In this document: positions 38,166 to 50,868 of the stretch, piece after piece
How positions within the stretch are numbered: the stretch's first letter is position 1
Layout: each line of letters starts with the position of its first letter
Assembly: GCF_032854445.1 (NCBI RefSeq)
Contig: NC_088295.1
Location: 74,244,028-74,308,027, forward strand
DNA length: 64,000 bases
Source of the DNA: Liolophura sinensis
Lineage: Eukaryota > Mollusca > Polyplacophora > Chitonida > Chitonidae
Direction: 5' to 3'
The notes under the pieces: model-generated
Database searches by the model: none
Told to the model about the DNA's origin: nothing
The model's input: only the letters and a program-made list of their open reading frames with translations
Program-made: the position numbers and the translations under genes

Positions 38166-38791
38166 CACGTAGACAGCTGTGACCCATTAGCATAGTTACT
38201 TTACATTCGCCCCCAAGTCAAATAGATGTGTACAGTTAGACTCCACTTGTGACTACGAAATCAGTTGATAAATGCTGGTAAATCTGTACATAATTTCAAA
38301 TTATTATTGGTATTTAGGCTCCCGTCATATGGTAGTAATGCTAAGACATTGTCGCAATGTGCTCCAGTTTTTTACTCTAACCATTAATACTGAACTCGCC
38401 CCATAACAGTAGGATATTGTGTCTTACATTCCTTCACAGTGCACTCCGGTAACACCTACACTCTCCATCTAACATCACTTCTGAGGCACTACCAGAGCCT
38501 GACTAATAGTCCTGTCCTCGCCTAAACTTCAAGAAACATATGAAAGGCAGGGTGATTTTTATCACCGCTAATTTGTTAGAATCTGAAGAGCGGCCATTCA
38601 TCATTTTTGAAATTAGGCTGTGTTCTGGTTAAGTAGCTCGTCTACATACTATGTCCAACACAGTGAGAGAGGGGCGTTTTACACCCCCCAGAGATCATTG
38701 CGTGCTACCCGTCCCTGAGGATGAGTCGGCCTGATACATTGGACCTACCCACTACATCCCAATAAGATATCGGTGTTTGTCTCTACCGGGG

Positions 38792-38801
38792 TGATTAATC
38801 A
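38792..38801. promoter_or_regulatory. Hox-Pbx-like site TGATTAATCA
   Basis: This palindromic bipartite site matches TGATNNAT, the consensus for Pbx/Exd with a Hox partner. Such octamers are expected about twice by chance in 64 kb, so support is weak apart from its intronic position in a Hox gene. Confidence 0.25.
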
Positions 38802-41800
38802 CATGTCCCAGCGTCTCTTAAGGCTACTGTCGCTGTAGCTTTTCTAACAGATCTATTACGCCTAACAAATGGTCATTTGTACTAATGTAAACATTTAACT
38901 TACTGATAATGCATATCCGACCTCCTGGCGAACGGGATTTTTTACGTCCCTTCTTACCATCCAAGTATGTGTCTTATTTTTTTTTAGCTTATCATGACAT
39001 TAATTATTTTATATCAATGTACCATGTAAATAGCTCCGAATTCGTTCACAAGATACACTGAATACACATATATAAATTTTGACGAACGGGCTTGCTAAGA
39101 GAGATAACGGCATCTTAACAAAATTATACGTCTCTTGTTTTCAGGAGTTTTAACGTAGTACACTTTCATTGTATACTGCAACAAACAACACACCAACTAA
39201 AAATATTTTCTTTTTCTTTGTAAATTAATATGGCAATTTTTTCTATAAATATTTATGATGGTTAGGAAATAAGAGCTATCTCATATTAAAGGTGATAAAT
39301 TGCGTAAAAAATTTTTAAAACCTCAAACAAGTAGCAGGTTACAATTTTTTCATGTAAAATATTAATATATTATGAGTAGAGAATAGAAAAAAATGCTTGT
39401 ATTTCCATTAGTTTTTTAGAAAGTAATGACTTAGTGTTTGCTTCCCTGCATGTTGTACCATCGATATACTGCTTGAATGTTCATTTTCCGGCAGATGTAT
39501 TTGACAATACATCTGTAATCTAATGTGATCTTATTCCTGACCCTCTGTTTTCATGACACAGTGAAAAGAGGCTTGGGACGCGGGCAAGGTTTACAACGCC
39601 ATAAAACCGTGAACCGTTCCCCTCGGTAAAACTTTTATGTCCGCTCTGGGTAGTTTCCGCGGATATTTGTGCCGAAACTTTCCGTTATAAAAGAAGAGAC
39701 GGGGCGATTTAGCAAGCCTTTAACTCTCACCAGAATTAAATAGTCATGTTAGCAATGAGACGAGAAGCCCCAACATAGCGAAAAGCGAACTTTTCCTCAT
39801 CTGGAAGAAATGATCATTGGAAACTGGGATGCTGAATTCTCCCCGCGCCCCAGTGTAAGTCACCCTTACTACCCACACAGGAGACGTCTTTTCACTTAGA
39901 TTACGACACTTTGATGTCCTAACCCAACAATAAAGGCGTTAACTGGCATTAGCCGCTGTAACTAGGGCCTTATTCATCACAAAAAATGTTCTACACTGCG
40001 ATTTTTGGTAAGGTTGACAATTAGCGCTATAGATTTCGTTTAAAACTTTTAGTTCAACCTAGTCTGTAATTTTATATACAGACCTCTCAATAAGTCATTC
40101 ATAACTGTAATTAATTTAAAATTTAGCTCATATTGTAACCACAGGTAATAATAAATAAATATTTAAGGTCTGTAATTGAATAAAGCGAATGTTGTATATA
40201 TTTTTATAATTTATTTTCACGAATATTTTAATTTGTTAGCATTCTTAATGCACACTAAACAGTAATTTGTTTTTCGCTTTAGTTTTTATATAAGTATTTT
40301 ACATTCCGATGTTCACAATTTTATCCCAGTCATATGAATTTCGACACCATAAAGTGCTAAAGTTTGAAACGGCATATACAGTGTTGAATGTATATATCCG
40401 TTCTTTTGTTTAATATTTTAGCGTATTGGGGTTGATTCAGGTATGTGTATTAAATGTCACAGTGATCTCTTAATGTAGAGGGTAACATAAAAACCACGGC
40501 ACCCTGGTTTTTCTATTCCCTGTCGTAAGTTTTTGTTGTTACGTGTAAAGCCTGGGGGAAGCCCGGTTAGCAGGCAATTGTGTAAGCCTGCTCTAACGGC
40601 TGACCAGTCAAATGATCCCTCGAAGTCAGTCAACAACAGTTCAGACGTTTGCACTTGCCTGCTATAACGAAGTCCCTCATTGGATAATATATATAATGAA
40701 GCTATAACATAAAACTGACTTCATATTTCTGCATTTTTTTTTAGCGTACAAGTCCCTTTTAAAAAATTGAGTTTAAAGTAGCAACAAATCTATTGCACAG
40801 AAAATACGAAATGCTCAAGTCATTCATTTATCAGACGTACCTGTGTATTTTTCACAAATATTGATTACTCACTTGTCATATTATCTGGGAATGTGATATG
40901 AAACGCTGAATGTCTGCTAGTTTGAATGGCCTTTTGTTCATGTTTTCATCAATCATGTCAAAATTCATGATATTTTTGCGTCATGTCAGATGCCAAAGTT
41001 TTTAAAAAAGTAATTCCAAGTTAGTTTTTGCGTGGTACTTGGTAGAATGGTAACGATAGAATGGTAGGGACATCAACTGGTCGACATATTTATTAAATCT
41101 GTAATACAGACTAATTGCATTTCTACGCCTATAAAAATACAACTTTGCTCCTTACGCATTGGCAGAATGTGCAAAGTACAATTTGATAATATTCAAGAAA
41201 AATATAAAAACTAGTATTGAAAGCAAAACTATTTTTATTCCATTTTGTAAGTTCTTTTATTCAGAAACTTATTTAATTTAAAACCAATTTCTTTAAGAGG
41301 TTTAATTTCTAGAACATGAAATTATGTTATTTTATACAAAATACAGACCTTATTTTTACTTTAAAATTATCATCGTACTGAATTTGAATATCTGAGGATA
41401 TTATCAATGGAGAATTTGAAACGTTTCACGGAAATTTCATGGAAATATTTTCACACTTTACTATACATTTTATATCTTGGTGTTTAACTGCTGGTAACTG
41501 TTCCTAAGGTTTATATCTGTTGTTTACAGTGGTGCCCTTAATCTTTCATTGATTGTGTCTGACATGAGTGAGGAAAGCTGTGACATTCACTGTCTCCATA
41601 ATCCTACAGAATTTCAAGTTATAATCTTTGTGAATGTGTGTACTGATCAAGACTCAACTAAATCTCCCCTAGGAAATCTGTATGGATAAATCCCCACTCC
41701 GCAGGCCTATGTAACAGTTTTGTTTGAACACATGCCGAGGATCCAAAAATTAACCATTCGCATAATTATACACTTTACAAGTTTCTTGCGAATGATACAT

Positions 41801-42916
41801 TTACTTTTATATAACGGCAATTTTCAAAGTTTCTTGATAAAGCTGTTTCCTTAGTCAGCACTAAACAATACTATAGTCCACGTGAGGAAGATTAAACCAC
41901 TTTTCTAACAGGGTACATCACAATCGCTCTGCTAAGTCTGACAATTTTGTGTATCTCAATTTATTTAAAAGTATCCTCGCAATATAATAAAAATAGCCTG
42001 CTTAACAGGCATATATCCCAAATATACGTTTCCAAAATGTTCGCTATAATTAACATATTTTAGAAAATAGCAAATGTACCAACAGTAGTATAAAATCTGT
42101 GATCAAGTATATTCCTAGAGTATATTCTGTAAGTTTGGAAATATATATTTATTATTTATTTATATCTTCTGTGATTTAGTTTTGGTGACCTATAATTCAT
42201 TGTAGTCAATCATATTTCTTGTATACGGATAAATCAACTGTGCAAAATTGACTTTTACTTATAATACCTTAAACTTGAAATGTAACTCCTCCATCAAACT
42301 AATGCAGACTAATATAAGCTCTTCTGTGTATGGTTTCATCATTCGCATAGATTTACAGCTGTAATGAACTGCTCTATTTTAACAGTATATTTTAAACCTC
42401 TTCTGGAAAACTAACCTGTTATAATGATACATGTCAATGTAAATCTTATATCCTTTTATCAGAACGGTCATATTTTTGTGGCATATCCCATGGTCTGTGT
42501 AACACAGCTGTTGACTTGTAAGAGTAGAAATCCACCACACTGCTAGTAAACTACTCTTTTCTGACAATCGTAAATCTGCTTCTTTGTCACAGTTATAGTC
42601 TTTTACAGGCATATGTATACCCCTACTAGTGTACTGTAAATTCTCCGCCGTGTTGTGACAATGTACATCACTAGTACTGGTGTAAAACTTCCGTGTTGTG
42701 TGTGCACCTCAACGCCTTCAGGCTACTAAACCTACACTGTTATAACAGTACGCGTACATCCTATCTGACTGTTCTGTAATGGTGTATATGTAGAGACGCG
42801 GAGGTCTACAAGAGCCATAAACTCTTACTGATAGACGACAAGTCACCGGGGCCCCCAGCACTGTTGGTTCTATTTTTACCCAATAAATTACTCAACAATC
42901 GCACAATAAAGTAATC

Positions 42917-42926
42917 TGATTAATTA
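42917..42926 (+). promoter_or_regulatory. Hox-Pbx-like site TGATTAATTA in an AT/CG-mixed intronic block
   Basis: It matches TGATNNAT and is preceded by CATAAAC, CAATAAA and two ATTA cores within 110 bp (about 42815-42926). A Meis/Prep-type CTGTCA with CCTGTC is about 500 bp further on (43427). It could be an autoregulatory element, but this is inferred from motif content only. Confidence 0.25.
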
Positions 42927-45596
42927 CCTTGTATAAAAAGTGCGAGTAAGCCCATCCGAGCTAACCCGCGAAGAGGGACACATTCACCGAATAGCATGCC
43001 TCCATAGTTGTCTCAAACCGCTGTTATATTCCCTTCGCAACTGGACACGCCGGCGAGACACCGGTGCTTGGAATTATATATTAAGTTAAATGTCTCTTGC
43101 CTCGGGGTAGACATTTATTTTATATGCTGTACAAGTGGGGATACATTTATCAATATACTTATTACCGCCAAGGCTATAAAACCCTCATACAAAATTACTT
43201 ATTAGCTGCCGTTTTACGACAGCATGAGCTGTTGTCATTTTGTGAGTTTTTCCGCTCTATATCTCATGTTAGATCGTATCTAAAACATCGTCGTATCAAT
43301 GCGAATCACTGAATGGGGGAGGGATTCATGCGGGGGATAGGGATATCACTCAGCTGGCGAGACGTACCCTGATTCCTTACGACAGACACGTTTGTGTGGC
43401 GAGATAATTATATTTTCCTGACGATACTGTCACCTGTCCTGATACAAGGTAAACGTTTGAAGATAACTGTGACGTAATGACGCGCCACTGTGTGGTATCA
43501 TTGATGTTTGATATATCGTGACAGATAACATTACTGGAGGAAACCAACTTATCATCAAGTTTCTATTGCCGTATAAAGTTTAACTGTATTAAGTTTGCCT
43601 TAAAATATTCGCTCCAGATAAACAAACTTGAAAATGTTACTGTAACGGTATGAAGAGGAACCTCAACAAAGCCCTAGAGAGGTCCCCCTATTTCTCAGTT
43701 AACAAGCACTAGTCTGGTTACTTGAAAATCACATAATACACTTGCAACAATGTAGATATTTGTACTACCAGCTTTTAATTCACAAATAATTTATATACGC
43801 TACAAATATTCCTATGCAAGTCTTTTTCTTAATACACAAAACTAGCTTCAGATGGATGCATGGACATATTTAAATGTTAGTACTGATTACTAATTTAGAT
43901 TCCTTGCTGTGATTTTATTCCTTCAACATCCAGATAGCAATATGAATATTAAATGAAATTTAAGGAAAAGCTAAATTTTCCGAGTTGTTTTAGTACAACA
44001 TGTACTCAGTAGAAATTTTTCTTTGTGAGATTTCAAATATTTTCAAATGTAGACTTATTATCACACGTTAAAATATGTACTATATGGTACACATGCCAGA
44101 AAACTTGCCCGGCACCTATTATATAAAATTCCGGTTGAACGTCGTCATAAGAGACACAAGTGTTGACAGAGTTTTATTCTGACAACAAATAAGTAGATTT
44201 CATAGTTAACATATGTAAACCTCGTCGCTACTGTTATGTATCGATGCACCCATCTACATCTTCGACCCTGCTCTATTGGCAGTATCGGTTACACACGTAA
44301 GTCACCCGGTATGGTGCATTGACGGATAGTATATCAAAATATATGTGATATAAGGGCTATTGCAGCTCAACACACAGATATCACAATGGGAGAAGGGTTA
44401 ACCCTAGTGTATTCTAGCCACAGTGTAACCGATAAATCATTAGAACACTGTGTCAGTTGACGATGTGTACTTTCCTAGGGGCCCTTTGTTCGCAGCTATT
44501 TTTGTGGCGGATTCTATTCGATATTATGAATGGAGGCCAGCGTAATTACCATATGAATCGCCACATACAATTTCATATGCCACACACTGTGAAAGTCAAG
44601 AGCACGGGATATCTGTGTATGGTATATTTCCAAAGGCAGAGCGCCTGAACATTTACATCCACGCCGTTGAGCACAGAAGATCTCCTCCCGGCTGTCTGTG
44701 CTAGTGTATTGTTTACTTACAGAAAAATAGCATATGTTTATTGACCAATCATGCGTGGCCTTAATGCATTTATACCCCTTTCTCTGATTGTCACACCTCT
44801 ATACACCAGCCAGTAGTACAAAGACAAGAAGACCTACTGAACACTAGACGAGCTGGTCCCCTGACCGAAGCTTAAAATAACTCTGTAACTTTTTAAACAC
44901 TTCATTCAGCGCTCCAGATCATGCAAAGCGCACTGCGCAACCGGAAGTTGTTCATCCTGTATCCATTATTGATGAGATCCGAGCATTGATAAAATCTGCA
45001 AGTAAATAAAAAAGGCACCTGGCTTTCTTTTATATACACCACACACAACAGTACGACGCGGCATTTTATGTCACATGTAAATCAGTGAAGTTCTATACCA
45101 GCCACCTCAGGCTGTTTGAGGCACAGTCGATGGCGGTGTGTGATTATGTGATAATGAGCAGTATCACCGACTAGAATTGCCTCCAAACGATTGTGTTGAC
45201 AACTCGCCGACTTTTTTGTCCACAATTTACACCAGAGTCATCAATAAATTACCATTTTAGTCGAATTATGTCGAAAGGTTAAATCAATTTTGGACTGGCA
45301 GTAACACAAGTCAGGCTTAATGTCTGTGATATGAACTTTTGGACAGTCTTTTCTGCACTAGGAAGGCAGATGATCGCCAGTATGCTCTGATCGCTCAGAC
45401 GAAGTCATATTAAGGCATCTAGAAAATACAAACTCTATCAACTGCTCTGATGTTCAGAGCTATCTACATATTTTCCAGACAGTAATTATGAACAAACAGG
45501 AAAATAAATCAATGTAATTTGTACGATTCGCTTATTTTAGCATAAATATATTTTTTCTAGTGCCGAAGTTATAAATGCTTCATTTTATCCTTTCAG

Positions 45597-47851
45597 ATTT
45601 CCATCTTTCCGCTGAGAACAGTCCTGGAGATTTACCCTCGCCGCCTGGAGGCACCAGTTCGTCGAGTGCCGCAACACGGCGACTCAGAACTGCATATACA
45701 AATACGCAACTTCTGGAACTTGAAAAAGAATTTCATTTCAACAAATATCTGTGTCGTCCCAGGCGAATAGAAATAGCTGCATCGCTGGATCTTACAGAGC
45801 GCCAGGTAAAAGTATGGTTTCAAAACAGAAGGATGAAATACAAGAGACAATCGCAGGTACAGAAACAGGGGAGGGATTCGGACGAGTTGAAAGTGTCGAG
45901 CAGCTCTTTCATGGACCAGGAGTGTTCCAGCCCGTCTTCCCAACAGATTGGCACAGGTACCGAGGTAAACTCCGCTAGCAATACAATCTCTGATAACTGC
46001 ATGTCAGACGTAGATGATGGGAACACAGCGTTTAGTGATTTAACTCATGGGGTGGCGGAGACCGACTCAAAAGAAAACATGGATGGCAAAGAAAGTAGAA
46101 ACCTGGAGTCAACCGCCAACAGCGATCACAAGAACACGGCGTCAGTGAGCATATCTGATGAGGGGTTGACTCCACTGGTAAACGATACCCCAATAGATAC
46201 AAACAACTTCAAGTCAAAGATAGCAGTAGAGCCAACAACGGCCTCTGGCACCTTACCACAGTCGGCAGAGATTGTGACAGATTTCGGGGAAAAGAACGAT
46301 CGCATTTCAGAAGAGATTGACAGTTCGTCGAGGCTAACAGAAACCAACTCTGGCATAATCGCTTCACCAGATGCATGCAACAATTCGAGCCAAAAAATGC
46401 GCTTCGGCTCGGACGTGCTTCTGTTTTCCAAGACCACCCCTTCACCGCACCAGCCGCTGTCATCCACATCGTCAGTGTTAGACAACGATAGTGGCAACAA
46501 CGCCACTTACTCCCCCGATAGTGGAGCCAGTCTGACAAGCCCAGCCTCGTCACAGAACTGTTCCACAGGATCTGCTGGTAACGGAGGAACATGTACCACT
46601 GGAGGTACACTAGAAATATCTCCAGAGTCAAACAGCAGTCAGTCTAAGACCGTCAGTGCGACGTTTGATGACCCATCGACTCCACCATTTGACACTTCTG
46701 AAAACAGAAATAAAACAAACTCTCAGCCGTCGAAACCGTGTGTAAGCGTGTCAGAGTCGCCGGAAGCGTACCACGACTCTCCGCGTTCTGCATCAGAAAA
46801 CATTGAACTGAGTCCACCCCTGTTTTCTAGTCTTGGCGTCAACACGCCGTCATCTGGGTTCGTTAGCAGTCATCACAAGTCGAACAGAACGCCCACAAAT
46901 AGACCAGAGTCTATCGGACAAGACTCTGGTTATGATTTCAATGAAATTGTCCTGGATGGTAAACCTCAAGCCCTTGTTTCAGCAAACAACGGAAACATTA
47001 ACAGTATGTTTTCCCCCGAAAAAGACATCAGTCAGTTCGCTAGGGTGCCATATTATGTCACCAACAGAGGAACTTATTCCGTGACAACAGGCGAGGACGG
47101 TCAAGGTGATTTTGTCGCCTCTTGGACCGGTAAGAGACATTTGCATAATGGCGACTCAACGCATGAGTCAGTTTCTAATAAGCACAGATTACAGTCACAC
47201 AACGTGAAGTTTTCTCCAAATGTGACTATTAAATCAAGCTCTGGGACTCCGAATCAGTCTATGCGAACTTTTTTCCAGAACCATGGCATGAACTACTCGG
47301 TACATAGTACTAGATTTGCTGGCGATATGCAATACCCGCCTCAGTGCTATCCTAATTTCATGGAGAATATGCAAATTGATCAAGGGACCCACGGCACCGG
47401 ATGGCCAAGCAGTGTTCATGGGATGACCAGCCAGGGACCCGCCGAATATGACTCACTATTATCGAGCACAGAACTTAATTTTTGCAGTGATACTGTTAAC
47501 AGAGTTGTGCACGAAAACAGTTCTGCTAGTTATTGCAATAATAACGGTACCTATAACCCTACCAACAATCAATTTCGTCAGTACTCAGGGGTTCGTACAC
47601 AGTATCACAGCCTGACATGTGCTCCACCCAAGGATGCTGCGTCCCCTCCCTACCACCCAGCACACATACCAGCAGGGTCGTCTGACATGACTAACCCACC
47701 ATTCCATGGCTATCATCAGAATATGGCCAATTCGGTCAACCATTTCCCCAACAGCACAGGGTTTGGGGCGCCATTCCAACCAATGATTGGCCAGGACTAT
47801 ACCAGCTACGGTAACCCCGATCTGTACTCTGTCCAGGGCTACTTCAACTGA
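45597..47851 (+). CDS. Hox2: Hox2 (proboscipedia class), coding exon 2 with homeodomain
   Basis: The exon joins phase-1 exon 1 (G + AT = Asp109) and runs to TGA at 47849-47851, giving an 859-residue protein. The homeodomain spans residues 135-194 (45674-45853), beginning [20 protein letters not shown]. Its recognition helix has W48, F49, Q50, N51 and ends KYKRQ. The set [20 protein letters not shown] is diagnostic of Hox2/proboscipedia rather than Hox1 or Hox3; residue 56 is Tyr where insects and vertebrates have His. The 665-residue C-terminal tail is rich in Ser, Asn, Thr and Gly, appears disordered, and ends in Tyr/Pro/Gln-rich sequence ([11 protein letters not shown]). It is about the size of fly proboscipedia and far longer than vertebrate Hox2. 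The ATG at 45575 lies in the intron and is not the start. Opposite-strand frames here are shadows. Confidence 0.96.
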
Positions 47852-49400
47852 TCACACCACACAAATTTCACAGCACTGAACCGTATTACTCGCTTAATTT
47901 ATATCCAGATTTTCATCCATAAATGGTCTTAATACGTTTTCTTTGGTGAGCACGCGGGTTTCGCTTCTTAAACGTGTGACAGAATTTTAGTTGGAAATGA
48001 CAATAATGTGTCTATTTTAACAAAGAATCGATGAAAATTATGTCCTGTGAACATAATACTTGCATCAGATCCAACTCTAGTTCAGGTTTTTGTACCCTAT
48101 GAACTACTCGAGTACCACTTAGGAAAGCTCACTAATGTTAATCTATACCTGTTATGTTTGAATCCTTCATACAATGTTTCGCGGAACAATTTTGATTCAA
48201 ACAGTGTTGTAAACTGCACGGTCTGTGAGCTTTTACATCACGGGAAATTTCTTCTGTCTCCATGGTAACTCAGCTGAGAAAGCTTCAATGTCTGATAATA
48301 TTTTTGAGATTTTTTCTTATTTTGCTTTTGTTTTCTAGTCAAATAACTGAATAACATATGTAATAAGTTGAATATTTCGGATTTGGTGCCAGTTTATCAT
48401 GGGTAAGAGAAGGGGTAAAATCGCCATTTTGTGATAATCAAATCTTTATTGAAATGCTTATGTTTTTTAAACTTTGTTTCTTCCTTGAACTAAACAAAAA
48501 TTGTCGCAAACAAGCATAATTCACACGTTATGAAAAGTTTTAGAAAATTACATCACAACGATATTGCAACAGCTGGAATTATATGTGGATCAAGGCCAAG
48601 TCTGTAACATAAACTCTCCCGCAGTAGCGTTTACATGTCTGTTCTACATTTTTTTTACAATGTCCGTTTTTCACACTGGCAAGCGGAGAGATATTTGTGT
48701 TTGACGTGAGCTGTTGGAACATGCCTTATTGTAGCATACGTGGCTTTTTCAGAAGAGAAATATGGTCTGGAGGCACTCTTTATGAACATGTGATATTGAG
48801 GATATTTTCTTAGTGCTTTGGTATTTTTTAACTGAGTAATTTATTTTACCTTTTACATTGTCGACGGTGTGCATCTCCACTCTTACTTGTCTCCCTACAA
48901 ACAACATTCTATCCATAATCTGGATCATTCCTTTCCTGTGCAACATAAATCACATCATTTTTATTTTTTGGCAATGTCAACACAGTGGAAAATGTCGTAT
49001 TTTGAGGGAACTGACAAAACGTCTTTTTTCCTAATTATTTGCTTTTTGTGTTCTTAAATCGATAAACGGGTAATGTGGCAAATGTAGTATGCACCGGATC
49101 AACCATTTTGCATTAATTTGCCTTTGGTACTCACTGTTTCGGCTAGAGTAGTTGTCTTATTTGCACACCCCACATGATAATGCGTTTGTCTCCCGTATAA
49201 ATTCCACGTTTATCTCCCCTGACGTACAGAGACAACATAGTGTTTCACCCAGAGTTAAGCGATTCAGCTATTGTATATTTTGCAGTGTTTACTATGACTG
49301 ATGTTTATATTATATTAAGTCTGATATATCTATTTGTACCTCGGTTGCCATACTAAAATAATATTGTTATGGAAATCCATTAAACACACTTTATACAACT
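47852..49400 (+). other. Hox2: Probable Hox2 3' UTR and downstream
   Basis: No coding frame is credible. There is no AATAAA close to the stop. The first reasonable poly(A) signal is ATTAAA at 49379-49384, followed by a T/GT-rich stretch ('acttcttgttgcg'). A canonical AATAAA occurs only at 49788-49793. A 1.5 kb (or 1.9 kb) 3' UTR is therefore plausible. The end point is inferred. Confidence 0.45.
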
Positions 49401-49567
49401 ACTTCTTGTTGCGAATATTATTTATTCGTTGACAATAGAGACGTATTGACTGATTATATGTATTAATACATGTATTTGAACCAAAATTTCCTTCACACGC
49501 ATTTTCAAATGCAAAATAATTTGAATTGATTCTGTGGTTCAGCATAAAGCTGTGAAACTGCAACTCA

Positions 49568-49608
49568 CCCCCTCCCCCCCACCCCCCGACACACAAGTCA
49601 CGGGGGGT
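49568..49608. other. C-run tract and GC-rich hairpin 3' of Hox2
   Basis: C5-T-C7-A-C6 (49568-49587) puts G-runs of 6, 7 and 5 on the minus strand, a G-quadruplex-prone tract (i-motif on +). ACCCCCCG (49581-49588) also pairs perfectly with CGGGGGGT (49601-49608) over a 12-nt loop. It lies about 200 bp past the candidate ATTAAA poly(A) signal. Confidence 0.6.
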
Positions 49609-50027
49609 TCGATTCCGGTTATGAACAGGTACATGTCCCTGCTTTTATTATTAGCGAAGCCTGGATGGCAGTACTGATTGACGGCGCTCGTGGGCTCGTT
49701 TGGGCACTCATACTTTCGTTGAGAAACACCAGCATAGCCTTCATGTCCATGCCTCATATGTGCGAAAGTTTTTCCGTGGTCTGTCAATAATAAATCTTTC
49801 GTTTGCCCCGAGCAATCCGGTTTCCTGAATTAGACCAAAGTATTGCGCAATATTTAAACAACAATCAGATAAATAAAATAAATAATTTTGCGAACGCCAG
49901 AGGAAATCATTTCTTATGATCAACAGCCTGTGGGTGGATTGGTAAGCCATTCTGTGAATTGAAAAGTTTAATGTGATCTTCAAATCTTTCTGTGGATAAG
50001 CAACCTTTTTATGATTTATCTTCATTA

Positions 50028-50166
50028 GATTGGTGTTTTACGCCTTAATCAAGTATATTTTACTTATTATTGAAATAATTATGGAAGAAAACAGAGCAGA
50101 GCCAGCGGGAAACGTACAACCATACGCATGTTGCTGATAGACCTTTCCACATCCGCCGGAGAGAAA
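50028..50166 (-). mobile_element. SINE family A, old reverse copy
   Basis: The copy is diverged but collinear: 'gattggtgttttacgcc', 'tcaagtatattttacttat', 'gcagagccagcggga', 'gcatgttgctgatagacct' and 'ccgccggagaga'. The head is absent. Confidence 0.8.
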
Positions 50167-50784
50167 CCCGTCTGCAAAGCAGTTGGGCTGATTACATTTA
50201 TGTGTACGTATACTGGAGTGTACTACTGTTAAGTATAAATCCGGTAAGTAGCGATCACACAATCGATGTGGTTCACAATGAACACAATATTCAACTAAGC
50301 ATAGCGCCTGTTCAACCCAGCGTAGTCATGCACTAATAATTGTGTTTGTTCGACAAAATTCATAGTTCAACTAGTCAAGCCTTAAATCTCGTCCATCAGG
50401 CTAACAGTAGTGACTTACTCAGCAAATTAAGCCCGTGTATATACAAATTTAAAAATTATTTTAGAGTGGTTGTTACAATTATAACTTTTTTCTGTAGTTC
50501 TTTAATTTATTATTCATTCGAACCGATGTCTTTTATCGAACAACCTAAACAAAATGAGACACATTCTTTGATCTAATTTCCCCCAACGAACTTCTTCACA
50601 AAACTGCTTATCAGAGTAACTTACAATCTTCGTTCTAAAAATCATACATTTCAAAATATGTACAACTCGTGTATTAGTAGATATGGGCGAGACGTTCACG
50701 ACATCGGACCTTCTCATCATTGCTGCATCTTTTCCCACTTAACCCGAATTGAAAGATGGTGCAGTTATATGTATACTGTACATC

Positions 50785-50868
50785 GAGTTTCCCCTTGTAC
50801 CAAAATGCCGATCGCCATCATATAAGTGAAATATTCTTGAGTACGGCATAAATCAGCAATGTGATAAA
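50785..50868 (+). mobile_element. SINE family A, 3' fragment
   Basis: 'gatcgccatcatataagtga' and 'aatattcttgagtacggc', then a decayed 'atcagcaatgtgataaataa' tail, match the 3' end of the family-A SINE. Confidence 0.75.

Larger units (their letters stand above)
38051..45596 (+). other. Hox2: Hox2 intron (7.5 kb)
   Basis: The intron opens with GTAACA and closes with 'atcctttcag'. It separates the hexapeptide from the homeodomain, the classic Hox intron position. It begins with short AT/GT/TATG microsatellites (38099-38165). No SINE copy or coding frame was recognised inside. Two bipartite Hox-Pbx-like sites are present: TGATTAATCA (38792-38801) and TGATTAATTA (42917-42926). An alternative acceptor at 45560 would bring a stop in frame, so 45596 is preferred. 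Confidence 0.88.

Noticed and set aside
38051-38172. Continuation of the exon 1 frame to 38172
   Set aside because: The translated sequence becomes simple-repeat derived (Ile/Tyr/Val runs) after a good GTAACA donor. It is intron read-through.
45575-45596. ATG at 45575 as a start of the homeodomain protein
   Set aside because: It lies in the intron, just before a strong acceptor (tttcag at 45596). Exon 1 with the hexapeptide joins in matching phase to Asp109, so the true start is 37726.
49595-49640. tRNA gene suggested by GGTTCGATTCC
   Set aside because: The T-stem does not pair beyond two bases and no A-box or acceptor stem lies at the right distance.
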